NCBI RefSeq assembly: GCF_030908385.1
Contig: NZ_CP133091.1
Coordinates: 841,501-905,500 of the forward strand
DNA from: Mangrovimonas sp. YM274
GTDB taxonomy: Bacteria; Bacteroidota; Bacteroidia; Flavobacteriales; Flavobacteriaceae
Direction of reading: 5' to 3'
DNA: 64,000 nucleotides
Both the position numbers and the translations under genes were made by a program. Position 1 is the first letter of the stretch; every line of letters starts with the position of its first letter. Shown in pieces: positions 1 to 8,353 of this stretch. Below the pieces are notes generated by a model, which was not told the origin of the DNA, did no database searches, and saw only the letters and a program-made list of their open reading frames with translations.

Positions 1-626
1 TGGTAAGTGAGTTTATATTGTCTGGTTTCAATTCTTTTCAAGCCATGAGTAATGAACTTTGCAAACCTTATGATAAACATAGAAAGGGGATTAATATAGG
101 GGAAGTGGCAGCGAGCATTTTGGTAACAAAGGATGATACTAATTTGGCAGATGAGGCCATGGCCATTTTGGGAGAAGGCTCCTGTAACGATGCCAATCAT
201 ATTTCAGGACCATCAAGAACCGGTGAAGGATTGTATAGGAGTATGGGAACGGCATTTAAGGAAGCGGGTATTAAACCTGAAAACATAGATTACATATCAG
301 CCCATGGAACGGCCACTTTGTTTAATGACGAAATGGAGGCGATAGCCTTCAATAGAATGGGGCTGCATGAGGTGCCGTTAAACAGTTTGAAAGGGTATTT
401 TGGGCATACATTGGGAGCTTCTGGATTATTGGAAACCATTGTCGGTATGCATTCCGTACACAATAAAACATTGTTCAAATCTCTAGGTTTTGAAACCATG
501 GGAGTGAGCCAGCCAATAAATGTAATAACATACACAACACCACATAATATGCAGACCTTTTTAAAAACAGCCTCAGGATTTGGAGGTTGTAATACGGCTG
601 TAATTTTTCAAAAACCAACGCAATAA
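1..626 (+). CDS. Beta-ketoacyl-ACP synthase, C-terminal part (5' end outside window)
   Basis: This is the C-terminal half of a FabF/KAS II-type condensing enzyme. The reading frame stays open to the window edge upstream of the first internal start-like codon (TTG at 18), so the gene is truncated by the window rather than broken. The two catalytic histidine motifs of the thiolase fold are present: AHGTAT near position 300 and KGYFGHT near position 390. The active-site cysteine lies in the missing part. The C-terminus has the usual GFGG motif. It is the first visible member of a tight operon of pigment genes, with a methyltransferase starting 11 bases after its stop. In aryl polyene/flexirubin systems such enzymes elongate the ACP-bound polyene with malonyl units in the cytoplasm. 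The family call is secure; its exact place in chain building is inferred from context. Confidence 0.9.
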   Translation, partial: VSEFILSGFNSFQAMSNELCKPYDKHRKGINIGEVAASILVTKDDTNLADEAMAILGEGSCNDANHISGPSRTGEGLYRSMGTAFKEAGIKPENIDYISAHGTATLFNDEMEAIAFNRMGLHEVPLNSLKGYFGHTLGASGLLETIVGMHSVHNKTLFKSLGFETMGVSQPINVITYTTPHNMQTFLKTASGFGGCNTAVIFQKPTQ

Positions 627-637
627 ACCGCAAAACT

Positions 638-1699
638 ATGGCAAACAATTCTATTCGTGCAATCGATGCCCTTGAAGAGGCTCACAAAATTGCTTTTGCA
701 CCCTTCGTATTTCAAGCAGTTGTCTCGCTTCGTAAATTAGGTGTATTTGATAAGATTTTTCAATACCGAAAGAAGGGAGGGATTTCCATAGAGGGGATTG
801 CAGAAGAATTGTCGTTAAGTGCATATGGAGTTGGGGTGTTACTTGAAATTGCCGAGAGTTCGGATATTGTAACGAAAGATGCTCAAGGCAATTACGAAAT
901 TACTACGACGGGCTATTTTTTGACCTACAACGAAACCGTTAATGTAAATATCAACTTTACTCAAGATGTCTGCTATAAAGGGTTGTATCATTTAGAAGAT
1001 GCCATTAAAACGGGAAAACCTCAAGGACTAAAGGAATTGGGGGATTGGAGTACCATTTATGAAGGGTTGTCTAAATTATCGCCCCAACAGCAAAAGTCTT
1101 GGTTCGATTTTGACCATCATTATTCCGATGATATTTTTGGAGAAGCATTAAAAAAAGTATTCGCCAAAGAGCGTAAACATATTTTTGATATTGGTGCTAA
1201 TACCGGTAAGTTCTCAATACGTTGTAGTAAGTTCAATAAGGAGGTGAAGGTCACTATGGTGGACCTTCCAGGCCAATTGACAAAAGCCATGGCAAATGTA
1301 GAACAAGAAGGCGTGCAGGATCGGGTGCATCCATATGAAATTGATTGGCTATCTAAAGATCCTAAAATACCGGCAGGAGCCGATACAATTTGGTTATGCC
1401 AATTTTTGGATTGTTTTTCAAAACCGGAAATAGAAAAGATTTTAACCATCTGTGCCAATGCCATGGACGATAAGGCTGAGCTTATTATTGTAGAAACCTT
1501 TACGGATAGACAGCGCTTTGACAATGCTAAATTTATTTTGGAGGCCACGTCATTATATTTTACTGTTCTAGCCAACGGAAATAGCAAAATGTACCAAGCC
1601 AAGGAGTTAATGGAAGTTGTAAATAATGCAGGGCTTGTGGTTAAGGAAGACCAACCTTTGGGAGAATACCATACTATGTTGGTTTGTCAAAAGAAATAG
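638..1699 (+). CDS. SAM-dependent methyltransferase of the pigment cluster
   Basis: This 353-residue protein has the layout of small-molecule O-methyltransferases (the methyltransferase_2 type): an N-terminal winged-helix dimerisation region (about residues 15-100) followed by a Rossmann methyltransferase domain. The SAM-binding motif I is visible as DIGANTGKF at about residue 184, and an acidic motif II (MVDLP) follows. It sits between ketosynthase genes in the same operon, 3 bases before the next start. Flexirubin-type pigments carry methyl groups on their aromatic ring, so methylation of the aryl head group or of a polyketide intermediate is the likely role. This is inference; whether the acceptor atom is O or C cannot be told from the sequence. 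Confidence 0.85.
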   Translation: MANNSIRAIDALEEAHKIAFAPFVFQAVVSLRKLGVFDKIFQYRKKGGISIEGIAEELSLSAYGVGVLLEIAESSDIVTKDAQGNYEITTTGYFLTYNETVNVNINFTQDVCYKGLYHLEDAIKTGKPQGLKELGDWSTIYEGLSKLSPQQQKSWFDFDHHYSDDIFGEALKKVFAKERKHIFDIGANTGKFSIRCSKFNKEVKVTMVDLPGQLTKAMANVEQEGVQDRVHPYEIDWLSKDPKIPAGADTIWLCQFLDCFSKPEIEKILTICANAMDDKAELIIVETFTDRQRFDNAKFILEATSLYFTVLANGNSKMYQAKELMEVVNNAGLVVKEDQPLGEYHTMLVCQKK

Positions 1700-1702
1700 A
1701 TA

Positions 1703-2320
1703 ATGGAGTCAGCAGTAAACATTTGTTCATATGCTTCGATAAGGGATGGAAAAGTGACCTTAAAGGGAGATACTCTTTTTGAGGGGAGGCAATCTGATTT
1801 TGCAGAATTTATCAAAGCTGCTTATAAGTCGTTTGGGTTAAAATACCCTAAGTTCTTTAAGATGGATAACTTGAGTAAATTAGCTTTTCTAACGGCTGAA
1901 GCAATCCTTAAAAATGAGCAATTGAATTTAGATGCTGAAAATAACATAGCCATTGTGCTATCCAATAGAGCTTCTAGTTTAGATACTGATAGGGCTCACC
2001 AAACCTCCATTCAAAATAAAGAAAAATATTACCCAAGTCCGGCAGTATTTGTATACACGCTGCCTAATATTTGTATAGGGGAGATTAGTATAAAATATAA
2101 ACTGTATTCTGAAAATAGTTTTTTTATATTTGACAGATTTAATGCCGATCATTTGTTGACTTCAGCAAACAGCCTTTTGGAAAGCGGAAAAGCAGACCAA
2201 GTGTTATGCGGATGGGTAGATTATGATACAGATGATTACGAAGCATTTTTGTATTTGGTTTCCAAAAATTCTGGACTTCCTCATACAAGAGAACAAATTT
2301 TAACATTATACAATACTTAA
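1703..2320 (+). CDS. Truncated, cysteine-less ketosynthase-like protein
   Basis: This protein of 205 residues resembles only the N-terminal half of a beta-ketoacyl synthase. The late part of that half is recognisable: a P-x3-Y-x-LPN segment near residue 115 and a GKADQVLCGWVD segment near residue 165, matching the ketosynthase motif with a G-x-AD-x-v-x-GG pattern. At the position of the catalytic Cys (normally T-A-C-S/A-S) the sequence reads FDRFNAD, so there is no nucleophile. The histidine half of the fold is missing. It is therefore probably not a condensing enzyme but may act as a structural or chain-length partner. The ACP gene starts 2 bases after its stop, suggesting translational coupling. 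I know of similar half-length proteins in flexirubin-type clusters, but no established function. Confidence 0.7.
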   Translation: MESAVNICSYASIRDGKVTLKGDTLFEGRQSDFAEFIKAAYKSFGLKYPKFFKMDNLSKLAFLTAEAILKNEQLNLDAENNIAIVLSNRASSLDTDRAHQTSIQNKEKYYPSPAVFVYTLPNICIGEISIKYKLYSENSFFIFDRFNADHLLTSANSLLESGKADQVLCGWVDYDTDDYEAFLYLVSKNSGLPHTREQILTLYNT

Positions 2321-2322
2321 AT

Positions 2323-2580
2323 ATGGAAGCTTTAAAACAAGAATTGAAAGAGAACATTATAGAGCAATTAAATTTGGAAGATATGGTGGTTGCCGATATT
2401 GCAGATGATGATATGCTGTTTGGCGATGGCCTTGGTTTGGACTCTATTGATGCCTTGGAATTGATTGTAATGCTCGATAAAAACTACGGGATTAAGCTTA
2501 CCGATCCAAAAGAAGGACGTGCCATTTTTGAATCTATCAACACGATGGCCGCTTATATTTCTGAACACAGAACCAAGTAA
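2323..2580 (+). CDS. Acyl carrier protein
   Basis: This is an 85-residue acyl carrier protein. The phosphopantetheine attachment site is the serine of the GLGLDSIDAL motif (Ser41), and the surrounding acidic helix II (DALELIVMLD) is typical. It carries the growing chain as a thioester on the 4'-phosphopantetheine arm in the cytoplasm. It sits between the half-ketosynthase and the FabF-like ketosynthase of the pigment operon, so it most likely serves this pathway rather than housekeeping fatty acid synthesis. The ATG at 2323 was chosen because it lies 2 bases after the previous stop and gives the standard ACP length. Confidence 0.93.
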   Translation: MEALKQELKENIIEQLNLEDMVVADIADDDMLFGDGLGLDSIDALELIVMLDKNYGIKLTDPKEGRAIFESINTMAAYISEHRTK

Positions 2581-2589
2581 TTTTTTTTA

Positions 2590-3792
2590 ATGGGGAAAGG
2601 AGTAGCTATAACTGGAATGGGGATAGTTTCTGCCATAGGTAACAATGTGGCCGAAAATTACCAATCGCTGATTTTGGGAAATAAGGGAATTTCCAGAATT
2701 TCCAAAATCGAAACCATTCACAGAGATGATATTATGGTGGGCGAAATTGCTGCCACAAATCAAGAGCTCATAACTCAATTGGGGTTATCTCCAGAAAACA
2801 ATTATTCCAGGACGGCACTTCTTGGTGGCGTGGCGGCCAAACAGGCTGTTGATAGTGCAGGGATATTTGATATTTCGCAATATAAAACAGGATTGGTTTC
2901 TGCTACCAGCGTAGGTGGTATGGACATGACCGAGAAATATTATTACGAATATCCAAACAACCAAGCGGTTCAAAAATACATCCATGGGCACCATGCTGGT
3001 GATTCTACCCAAAAAATAGCGGAACAACTCGGTATTGAAAAAGGCTTGGTAACCACAATTAGTACGGCGTGTTCTTCGGCTGCCAATGCTATTATGTTTG
3101 GAGCTCGATTGATTAAATCTGGTCAGTTGGACCGGGTCGTGGTTGGTGGTGCGGATTGTTTGTCGAAGTTTACTATTAATGGGTTTAAAACCTTGATGAT
3201 TCTGTCGGATACCTACAATACGCCTTTTGATGAACACCGTAAAGGATTAAATCTGGGAGAGGCTGCTGCTTTCTTGGTTTTAGAGTCGGATGCTGTGGTA
3301 GAAGCTGAAAACAAACCGGTATTGGCTTATGTAAAAGGTTATGGTAATGCCAACGACGCCTTTCACCAAACTGCGTCATCCGATTTTGGGGATGGGGCAA
3401 CTTTAGCGATGGAAAAAGCACTTCAAGTAGCAGGATTGGAGCCTAAGGATATCGATTATATCAATGCTCATGGCACATCCACAGGAAATAACGATTTGTC
3501 TGAAGGACGTGCTATCATAAGGGTTTTTGGAGATGCGGTTCCTGAATTCAGTTCAACAAAAGCTTTTACCGGCCATACATTGGCAGCTGCAGGAGCTATA
3601 GAAGCGGTGTACTCTATTTTGGCTCTTCAGCACAATGAGATTTTTCCAAACTTAAACTATAAAACTCCCATGGAAGCCTTTCATATTCAACCAGAGGCGA
3701 CCTTAAAATCAAAGGAGTTACACACGGTAATGTCCAATTCGTTTGGTTTTGGAGGAAATTGTTCCACTGTGATATTTTCAAAAGAAGCCTAA
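2590..3792 (+). CDS. Beta-ketoacyl-ACP synthase (FabF/KAS II type)
   Basis: This is a complete condensing enzyme of 400 residues. The catalytic triad is visible: Cys161 in STACSSAA, a histidine in NAHGTST and a second in FTGHTLAAAG. The C-terminus has the NSFGFGG signature. It should catalyse decarboxylative Claisen condensation of malonyl-ACP with the acyl chain. Its stop codon overlaps the start of the next gene (TAATG), which encodes a ketosynthase-like protein lacking all three catalytic residues. That order is the classic arrangement of a ketosynthase and chain-length-factor heterodimer in type II polyketide and aryl polyene systems. Catalytic competence is seen in the sequence; the pairing is inferred from order and overlap. 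Confidence 0.93.
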   Translation: MGKGVAITGMGIVSAIGNNVAENYQSLILGNKGISRISKIETIHRDDIMVGEIAATNQELITQLGLSPENNYSRTALLGGVAAKQAVDSAGIFDISQYKTGLVSATSVGGMDMTEKYYYEYPNNQAVQKYIHGHHAGDSTQKIAEQLGIEKGLVTTISTACSSAANAIMFGARLIKSGQLDRVVVGGADCLSKFTINGFKTLMILSDTYNTPFDEHRKGLNLGEAAAFLVLESDAVVEAENKPVLAYVKGYGNANDAFHQTASSDFGDGATLAMEKALQVAGLEPKDIDYINAHGTSTGNNDLSEGRAIIRVFGDAVPEFSSTKAFTGHTLAAAGAIEAVYSILALQHNEIFPNLNYKTPMEAFHIQPEATLKSKELHTVMSNSFGFGGNCSTVIFSKEA

Positions 3793-4856
3793 TGAGAAGT
3801 GTATATATAAATAGCATCGGATCTATTTCTGCTCAAAAAACATTTGATAGTACTGAGTTTTTAAATGAAGTGTTGTCCTATAAAGAACTGGTTTTGCCTG
3901 TGGTGAACCCTAATTATAAGGATTATATTCCCCCTGCTGCTGCGCGTAGGATGGCAAAAGGAATCAAGATGGGAGTGGTAGCATCTAAAATTGCATTAAA
4001 AGACGCAGGACTGGAGGAAGTAGATGCTATTATTACAGGAACAGGAATGGGATGTCTAAAGGATTCTGAAAAATTTCTCAGCGCTATCTTGGATAATAAT
4101 GAACAATACCTTACCCCTACCTCCTTTATACAGTCTACTCATAATACGGTGGGAGGGCAAATAGCATTGGAACTACAATGTAAGGGGTATAATTTTACCT
4201 ATGTGCACTCTAGTGTCTCTTTTGAATCAGCCTTGATGGATGCCAAACTGCAACTGGAGTTGGATGAGGCAAAACATATTTTAATAGGAGGAGTTGATGA
4301 AATTGGCGATTATACGGTAGAGCTTCATAAGCTGGTGAATCATATAAAAGCGGAAGCAGAAGATTCATTACAGGTTTTAAACTCGAATACCAAAGGAGCT
4401 ATTTATGGGGAAGGCGCTAACTTTTTTGTGCTATCCAACGAAAAAACGGAACATTCTTACGCAAAACTAACTGCGGTGACTGTTTTTAATACTTTGCCAA
4501 AATCAGAATTAAACATTGAGGTAGAAGCGTTTTTATTTGCCAATGGTTTGTCTGTTGAAGATATTGATGTTGTTGTATTGGGGAATAATGGCGATGTCCA
4601 GTTTGATGGTTATTATGAAACTTTATCAAGTGGATTGCTTCAAAATACCCCACAAGTATGCTATAAACATTTATGTGGAGAATTTAATACTGCGTCCTCT
4701 TTTGCATTTTGGGTTGCGGTTAAAATATTGAAGACACAGTCTTTGCCGGAAGTACTTCAATACAATAATCGTACGGTTACAGATATAAAAAATGTGTTGT
4801 TGTACAATCAGTACAGAGGCGAGAATCACAGCTTTACCTTAGTACAGCAATGTTAA
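3792..4856 (+). CDS. Chain-length-factor-like ketosynthase lacking catalytic residues
   Basis: This 354-residue protein has the ketosynthase fold but has lost the active site. The position of the nucleophilic Cys reads HSSVSFES; the first histidine motif reads LGNNGDVQFD instead of AHGT; the second reads CGEFNTASS instead of GHT-x-AAA. I chose the ATG at 3792, which overlaps the previous stop by one base, over the upstream in-frame ATG at 3759, because the latter lies inside the preceding gene and adds residues that do not match the family start. Such a protein would be the non-catalytic partner that sets chain length for the ketosynthase encoded just upstream. It overlaps the next gene by 7 bases. 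Confidence 0.85.
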   Translation: MRSVYINSIGSISAQKTFDSTEFLNEVLSYKELVLPVVNPNYKDYIPPAAARRMAKGIKMGVVASKIALKDAGLEEVDAIITGTGMGCLKDSEKFLSAILDNNEQYLTPTSFIQSTHNTVGGQIALELQCKGYNFTYVHSSVSFESALMDAKLQLELDEAKHILIGGVDEIGDYTVELHKLVNHIKAEAEDSLQVLNSNTKGAIYGEGANFFVLSNEKTEHSYAKLTAVTVFNTLPKSELNIEVEAFLFANGLSVEDIDVVVLGNNGDVQFDGYYETLSSGLLQNTPQVCYKHLCGEFNTASSFAFWVAVKILKTQSLPEVLQYNNRTVTDIKNVLLYNQYRGENHSFTLVQQC

Positions 4857-5626
4857 AATTTAAAACGGTAAATATAGCGGCAGTTTTTGTTTTTGTAAGT
4901 TTGCTGCTCCTTTCTACTGTTTATGACATTTCAATTTTTTGGTTTTTAGTAGTAGTGTTTTTATGGTTAGCATTGACTGCTATGGGGTCTGCTTTTGTTG
5001 GTTGGAACTACCACGTACCTTCCATTAACTTTTGTCCGAAAACCGTTAAAAACCAAGTGGCCATAACGTTCGATGATGGACCTAATCCAGAGTATACTCC
5101 AAGAGTATTGGAGCTTTTAAAGGTCTATAATGCGAAAGCTACATTCTTTTGTATCGGGAAGCATATTGCGGCACACCCCGAACTTTTTAAACGTATTTTG
5201 GAAGAGGGACATACCGTAGGAAACCATACCTTTTCGCATCGCTCTAGTTTTGGGTTTTTGCCAACCTCGAAGGTGGTTTCGGAATTAACACAAACCAACG
5301 CTATTGCCAAAAAGCATTCGGGATTGCAATTACAGCTATACCGGCCAGCATTTGGAGTTACCAATCCTAATATTGCAAAGGCTTTGAAAATATTGGGGCT
5401 GCAGTCTGTTGGTTGGAACAAACGTTCTTTGGACACTACTTCATTGAGTGAAACAGAAATTCTAAAAAGAATTACCACCAATCTTAAAAAAGGCGACATT
5501 ATCCTTTTACATGATACAAGCGAAAAATCGGTAAGGGTTTTGGAACAGTTATTGCTATTTTTACGCCAAGAAAACCTGGAATCTGTTTCGGTAGATTCAC
5601 TTTGTAACATGAAAGCTTATGCGTAA
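4850..5626 (+). CDS. Polysaccharide deacetylase family protein (NodB homology domain)
   Basis: This 258-residue protein has two N-terminal hydrophobic segments (about residues 10-52) followed by a NodB-type carbohydrate esterase 4 domain. Key residues are visible: TFDDGP with Asp75 and Asp76, the zinc-binding pair His126 and His130 in GNHTFSH, a modified RPAFG motif, and the late LLHD motif. The family removes acetyl groups from N-acetylated sugars. Within this operon it is tightly coupled (7-base overlap before, 8-base overlap after), so it may act on a glycan-like or acylated pigment intermediate at the outer face of the inner membrane. The substrate is unknown and the domain call does not prove sugar specificity. 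Confidence 0.85.
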   Translation: MLKFKTVNIAAVFVFVSLLLLSTVYDISIFWFLVVVFLWLALTAMGSAFVGWNYHVPSINFCPKTVKNQVAITFDDGPNPEYTPRVLELLKVYNAKATFFCIGKHIAAHPELFKRILEEGHTVGNHTFSHRSSFGFLPTSKVVSELTQTNAIAKKHSGLQLQLYRPAFGVTNPNIAKALKILGLQSVGWNKRSLDTTSLSETEILKRITTNLKKGDIILLHDTSEKSVRVLEQLLLFLRQENLESVSVDSLCNMKAYA

Positions 5627-6236
5627 CCTTGTCTACTTTTTGTTATTAGTGTTTGGAACATTGAAGGCGCAAACCCCAATGACCGCTTCACAAGCCAATG
5701 CTTTAAAAGATAAGGTCAAATCTTTGGCATTGGCTACCAATTCTATTGTGAGCGATTTTACGCAGTATAAGCATATGGACTTTTTGTCTGAGGACATAGT
5801 GACCAAGGGGAATATGGCCTTTAAATCACCAGATTTATTAAAATGGGCTTATTTGGAGCCTTTTCAGTATCAGGTGATTTTTAAAAATGAAACCCTGTAT
5901 ATAGATGATGAAGGCAAGAAAAGCGATGTGGATTTGGGGGCCAATAAAATGTTTAAGGAATTAAATACTCTTATCGTTAGAAGTGTTAAAGGCGATATGT
6001 TTGACGACACGGCTTTTGATATTGCCTATTTTACAATTGATAAGTCTAGCGAAGTTCATTTTGCTCCAAAGGATACTAGGTTTTCAAAATTCATAAAAAA
6101 CTTTCAAATTACGTTTAATGGAGAAGGGGATGTTGTAGAGGTTAAAATGGTAGAACCTTCAGGGGACTATACCAAAATTGTTTTCAATAATAAAGTACTA
6201 AACCCTCCTTTGGATGACGAGATATTTGCTCATTAG
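5619..6236 (+). CDS. LolA-like outer-membrane lipoprotein carrier protein
   Basis: This 205-residue secreted protein has a signal peptide (about residues 1-18) and a LolA-type half-barrel, recognised from the pattern FTQYKHM, GNMAFKSPDLLKWAY and YQVIFKNETLYI. LolA ferries lipoproteins across the periplasm. Dedicated LolA paralogues are a known part of aryl polyene clusters, where they are thought to carry the lipid-like pigment to the outer membrane. It overlaps the deacetylase gene by 8 bases and the following lipoprotein gene by 23 bases. The family assignment is good; a pigment cargo is inference from the operon. Confidence 0.85.
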   Translation: MRNLVYFLLLVFGTLKAQTPMTASQANALKDKVKSLALATNSIVSDFTQYKHMDFLSEDIVTKGNMAFKSPDLLKWAYLEPFQYQVIFKNETLYIDDEGKKSDVDLGANKMFKELNTLIVRSVKGDMFDDTAFDIAYFTIDKSSEVHFAPKDTRFSKFIKNFQITFNGEGDVVEVKMVEPSGDYTKIVFNNKVLNPPLDDEIFAH

Positions 6237-6825
6237 CATAGGGCTACTTTTGTTGGTTGCCTGCGGTTCGTATCCAAAACGGCAAGGCTTTCAAATAGAA
6301 GAAAAAGCGGCTTTGATTGTAAATCCTTATTTTTCGGATGTATCTAAAGATTATGTTTACAAAGCAAACATTGAGGTTTACGGCAAGACTTTTGGAGGTC
6401 TTTTAATTGTAAAAAAGATAGAGGAAAGCAAGCATAGGGTGGTGTTTACCACAGAGATGGGGAATAAATTGTTCGATTTTAGTTTTGAAAATGAGGTTTT
6501 TACGGTGAATTATATTTTGGAGGAATTGGACAAAAAAATGCTTATCAACATTTTGCGGGATGATTTTTTGGTATTTGTTCAAAGTCCGATACAAATTGAG
6601 AACGCTTATAGCAAGGATAATTTCCATATTTTTGAAGCAGAATTAAATGGGAAGCCTCATTTTTATTTTTTTAAAAATGATCAATTACTTGAGGTGCTGA
6701 GAACAAAGGGGAGTAAAGAAAAAGTAAGTTTTTTGTTTAATGATATAGAGAGGGGATTAGCTAAAAAGATTGAGATTACACACCATAATATTAAGTTGAA
6801 AATTAACCTTAAATCAATCAAATAA
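6214..6825 (+). CDS. Lipoprotein of unknown function in the pigment operon
   Basis: This 203-residue protein has a clear lipoprotein signal peptide with the lipobox LVAC (Cys17), so it is probably anchored in the outer membrane facing the periplasm. The body has alternating hydrophobic residues suggesting beta structure, and no family was recognised with certainty. Its start overlaps the end of the LolA-like gene by 23 bases. A lipoprotein directly after a LolA homologue recalls the LolA/LolB pair, in which LolB is the outer-membrane receptor that accepts cargo from LolA. The length of about 200 residues fits, but this is an inference from order and topology only. Confidence 0.7.
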   Translation: MTRYLLISIGLLLLVACGSYPKRQGFQIEEKAALIVNPYFSDVSKDYVYKANIEVYGKTFGGLLIVKKIEESKHRVVFTTEMGNKLFDFSFENEVFTVNYILEELDKKMLINILRDDFLVFVQSPIQIENAYSKDNFHIFEAELNGKPHFYFFKNDQLLEVLRTKGSKEKVSFLFNDIERGLAKKIEITHHNIKLKINLKSIK

Positions 6826-6833
6826 CCAATACT

Positions 6834-7415
6834 ATGAAACATTTATCATTGACTTTTCTGTTTGTTATGGCTGCTGTTACCTTTGGTTTTTCGCAGGTAA
6901 AGGTACGTCCCGGGCTTAAATTAGGATTCAATTCTTCTACGGTTTCCAACCTTCCAAGGTCAGAATCTAAATTGGGGTTTCAAGGAGCTATGTTTGCCAA
7001 TGTTCATTTTGTGAGTTTTTACGAGTTACAAGCTGAAGCTTCGTTTTCCAATCAAGGATATGAGAGGAACGCCATGGGCGAAAGTGGAGATGTTGATATA
7101 AAATATATTGGTTTTGCTTTGTCCAATAAATTTTTTGTAGTGCCAAATTTGGGCTTGCACTTGTTGGTTGGGCCTAGTGTGGAAGTAAATGTTTCCGATG
7201 AGGATGCAGACATTACCCCTTTTGATTTTTCCTTTTTTGGAGGTGTGGGTTATGAGTTTCCCTTTGGATTGGGGCTTGAACTTCGATATAAGCAAGGCAT
7301 AATTGATATAAGAGATGGATATTGGGAGGAGTTTGAAGAAGGAGACGAACTGTTTGACGACAATGTGTTAAATGGGGTATTGCAGTTTGGAGTATTCTAC
7401 AAATTCCAATTCTAG
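6834..7415 (+). CDS. Outer-membrane beta-barrel protein (PorT-like family)
   Basis: This 193-residue protein has a signal peptide (about residues 1-20) and then alternating amphipathic strands ending in an aromatic C-terminus (YKFQF), the hallmark of a small outer-membrane barrel. The opening VRPGLKLGFNSS and the GVGYEFPFGLGLELRYKQG segment are typical of the outer-membrane beta-barrel domain found in Bacteroidota PorT-like proteins. It lies 8 bases after the lipoprotein gene and 55 bases before the dehydratase gene, within the same strand and operon. It may help accommodate or display the pigment in the outer membrane, but there is no direct evidence for that role. Confidence 0.7.
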   Translation: MKHLSLTFLFVMAAVTFGFSQVKVRPGLKLGFNSSTVSNLPRSESKLGFQGAMFANVHFVSFYELQAEASFSNQGYERNAMGESGDVDIKYIGFALSNKFFVVPNLGLHLLVGPSVEVNVSDEDADITPFDFSFFGGVGYEFPFGLGLELRYKQGIIDIRDGYWEEFEEGDELFDDNVLNGVLQFGVFYKFQF

Positions 7416-7470
7416 CCAAAATTAAATAAGATACCTAGAGGGACAGTGACCTTGGGATTTAAATAAAGAT

Positions 7471-7842
7471 ATGTTGTTAAAGGATTTTTATACCGTAAAT
7501 GAAATAGCTGTCGCTGATCAATCTGCGACGGCAAAAATAACGATAAACAAGGAGCACGAAGTGTTCAAGGGGCATTTTCCTGGAAACCCAGTAACTCCTG
7601 GTGTGTGCATGATGCAGATTATTAAAGAACTCACGGAAGAGATTGTAGGTGAAAAGCTGTTTATGGAATCTTGTAGCAATGTAAAGTTTATGGCTATTAT
7701 CAATCCAGAGCTTACGCCTGTATTACATTTAGACCTGTCTATTTCCAAAGATGATAATTTGGTCAAGGTTAAAAATGCAACAAAATTCAATGATACTGTT
7801 GCCCTTAAATTATCTTCTGTCTTTAAAGTAGTAAAAGGATGA
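7471..7842 (+). CDS. FabZ-like 3-hydroxyacyl-ACP dehydratase
   Basis: This 123-residue hot-dog-fold protein carries the FabZ signature GHFPGNPVTPGV with the catalytic His35. It should dehydrate 3-hydroxyacyl-ACP intermediates to enoyl-ACP, the step that creates each double bond of a polyene. The residue at the usual catalytic Glu position (PGV-x3-E in FabZ) appears to be Gln49 (PGVCMMQ), a change I noted also because polyene-cluster dehydratases are known to diverge here. It is about 20 residues shorter than housekeeping FabZ. Its stop overlaps the next start by 4 bases (ATGA), indicating translational coupling. Confidence 0.85.
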   Translation: MLLKDFYTVNEIAVADQSATAKITINKEHEVFKGHFPGNPVTPGVCMMQIIKELTEEIVGEKLFMESCSNVKFMAIINPELTPVLHLDLSISKDDNLVKVKNATKFNDTVALKLSSVFKVVKG

Positions 7843-8333
7843 AAACATTGTTTCTTTTGGCTGGAGCTTTTCTTTTGATGCAAAGTTTGGACTTGGCAGA
7901 GGTTCGCAGCGCCTATAAAGAAGCTGCTCATGATAGCTCAAAAGTTGAGGTTTTCTATAAATCTTTGTCTGCGGTTACCAAGGATGACAATATTTCATTG
8001 GTGGCTTATAAAGGAGCTGCCATTGCACTAAAAGCTAAGCAAGCCCCAACCATAAAAGAAAAAAAAGCAGGCTTTATGGAAGGTGTGTCTTTAATTGAGT
8101 TTGCAATTGCTAAGGAGCCTAATGCCATTGAACCACGCTTTGTGCGTTTGGGAATTCAGGAAAATACACCTAAACTATTGAAATACAAAGAGGATATAGA
8201 AGAGGATAAATCGATGCTGCTGAGTGAATTCAAAAACATCAATTCTTCCAACCTTAAAGGGCATATTAAGGACTATATTTTACAGTCTAAAGTCTTTACA
8301 ACTGAAGAAAAAACAGTAATTTCGAAGCTCTAA
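7839..8333 (+). CDS. Small secreted protein of unknown function
   Basis: This 164-residue protein begins with a short hydrophobic signal-like segment (about residues 1-16) and continues as a mostly alpha-helical, lysine-rich sequence. No family was recognised. The start overlaps the stop of the dehydratase gene by 4 bases, and the glycosyltransferase gene follows 20 bases after, so it belongs to the pigment operon. A periplasmic accessory role is plausible from the signal sequence. Nothing in the sequence indicates an enzymatic function: no conserved catalytic motif was found. Confidence 0.65.
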   Translation: MKTLFLLAGAFLLMQSLDLAEVRSAYKEAAHDSSKVEVFYKSLSAVTKDDNISLVAYKGAAIALKAKQAPTIKEKKAGFMEGVSLIEFAIAKEPNAIEPRFVRLGIQENTPKLLKYKEDIEEDKSMLLSEFKNINSSNLKGHIKDYILQSKVFTTEEKTVISKL

Positions 8334-8353
8334 TAGAATAAGCTTTCATTTCA

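Noticed and set aside
3759-3791. Upstream ATG for the chain-length-factor-like protein
   Set aside because: It lies inside the preceding ketosynthase gene; the ATG overlapping the previous stop fits operon spacing and the family start better.
5125-5610. 161-codon minus-strand frame inside the deacetylase gene
   Set aside because: Lies opposite a gene with intact NodB motifs and shows no family likeness.
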